A stretch of 6,632 nt of DNA. It comes from CAZISM01 sp964541895. Lineage in GTDB: Bacteria; Zhuqueibacterota; Zhuqueibacteria; Residuimicrobiales; Residuimicrobiaceae. Below the pieces are notes generated by a model. It saw only the letters and a list, made by a program, of their open reading frames with translations, was not told the origin of the DNA and did no database searches. The first letter of the stretch is position 1. Each line of letters starts with the position of its first letter. The stretch is from contig CAZISM010000211.1 in the NCBI GenBank assembly GCA_964541895.1, forward strand, positions 1-6,632, read 5' to 3'. Below, piece after piece: positions 6,557-6,632 of the stretch. A program made the position numbers and the translations under genes.

Positions 6557-6632
6557 TCCAGCTCCGCGAGGGTAGGTGGGCGGTCTGGCATATCCGCGCG
6601 ACGTACCAGAAGGGCGGACCTGGAGGTCCGCC
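6541..6632. repeat. Structured palindromic intergenic repeat, copy 2 (cut by window end)
   Basis: The left block 6541-6572 matches 5404-5435 with one difference (G6548 for T5411). The variable spacer is 8 nt (6573-6580) instead of 10. The last 52 nt (6581-6632) are identical to 5446-5497. The first palindrome is 6549-6568 (9-bp stem, loop CC). The second begins at 6611 and is cut off by the window end. The orientation is the same as copy 1. Confidence 0.88.

Noticed and set aside
5404..6632. CRISPR array
   Set aside because: Only two repeat copies about 1.1 kb apart with genes between them, internal palindromes of a different kind, and no regular spacers or cas genes.

Overview
This is a GC-rich bacterial window with five genes, all on the + strand and tightly packed: a penicillin-binding protein 4 type carboxypeptidase (dacB), a membrane adenylate cyclase, an outer-membrane-barrel plus TPR protein, a NusG-domain-II protein and a Gx-transporter family membrane protein. 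The N-terminal PorV/PorQ-like barrel fused to TPR units suggests the FCB superphylum or a neighbouring lineage (Calditrichota/KSB1-like candidates). This placement is inferred from protein style alone; no rRNA or other marker gene is present.

Layout. Positions 1-150 are a leader with two copies of a GCTCGCAATGACA-type intergenic repeat, followed by an AT-rich stretch. dacB (151-1659), the cyclase (1666-3123) and the barrel-TPR gene (3147-5378) follow with gaps of 6 and 23 nt, so they look like one transcription unit. They share an envelope theme: peptidoglycan trimming, a periplasm-sensing cAMP synthase and an outer-membrane/periplasmic scaffold. A 227-nt gap (5379-5605) holds a structured repeat built from near-perfect palindromes. 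The NusG_II/Gx pair (5606-5989 and 5991-6509, 1 nt apart) follows; it is a recurrent pair in anaerobes and is often linked to redox or quinone/isoprenoid membrane functions. After it a second copy of the palindromic repeat begins and runs off the window end.

The most interesting part is non-coding. The repeat consists of 22-24-nt palindromes whose stems differ by compensating base changes. Copy 1 lies in a segment bounded by a perfect 9-bp direct repeat (TGAATTGCC). Collapsing that duplication would leave only 12 nt between the TPR gene and the NusG_II gene, matching the compact spacing of the other genes. This suggests that a small structured element inserted into a formerly continuous operon. 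No classical mobile gene, CRISPR array, tRNA or rRNA is seen.
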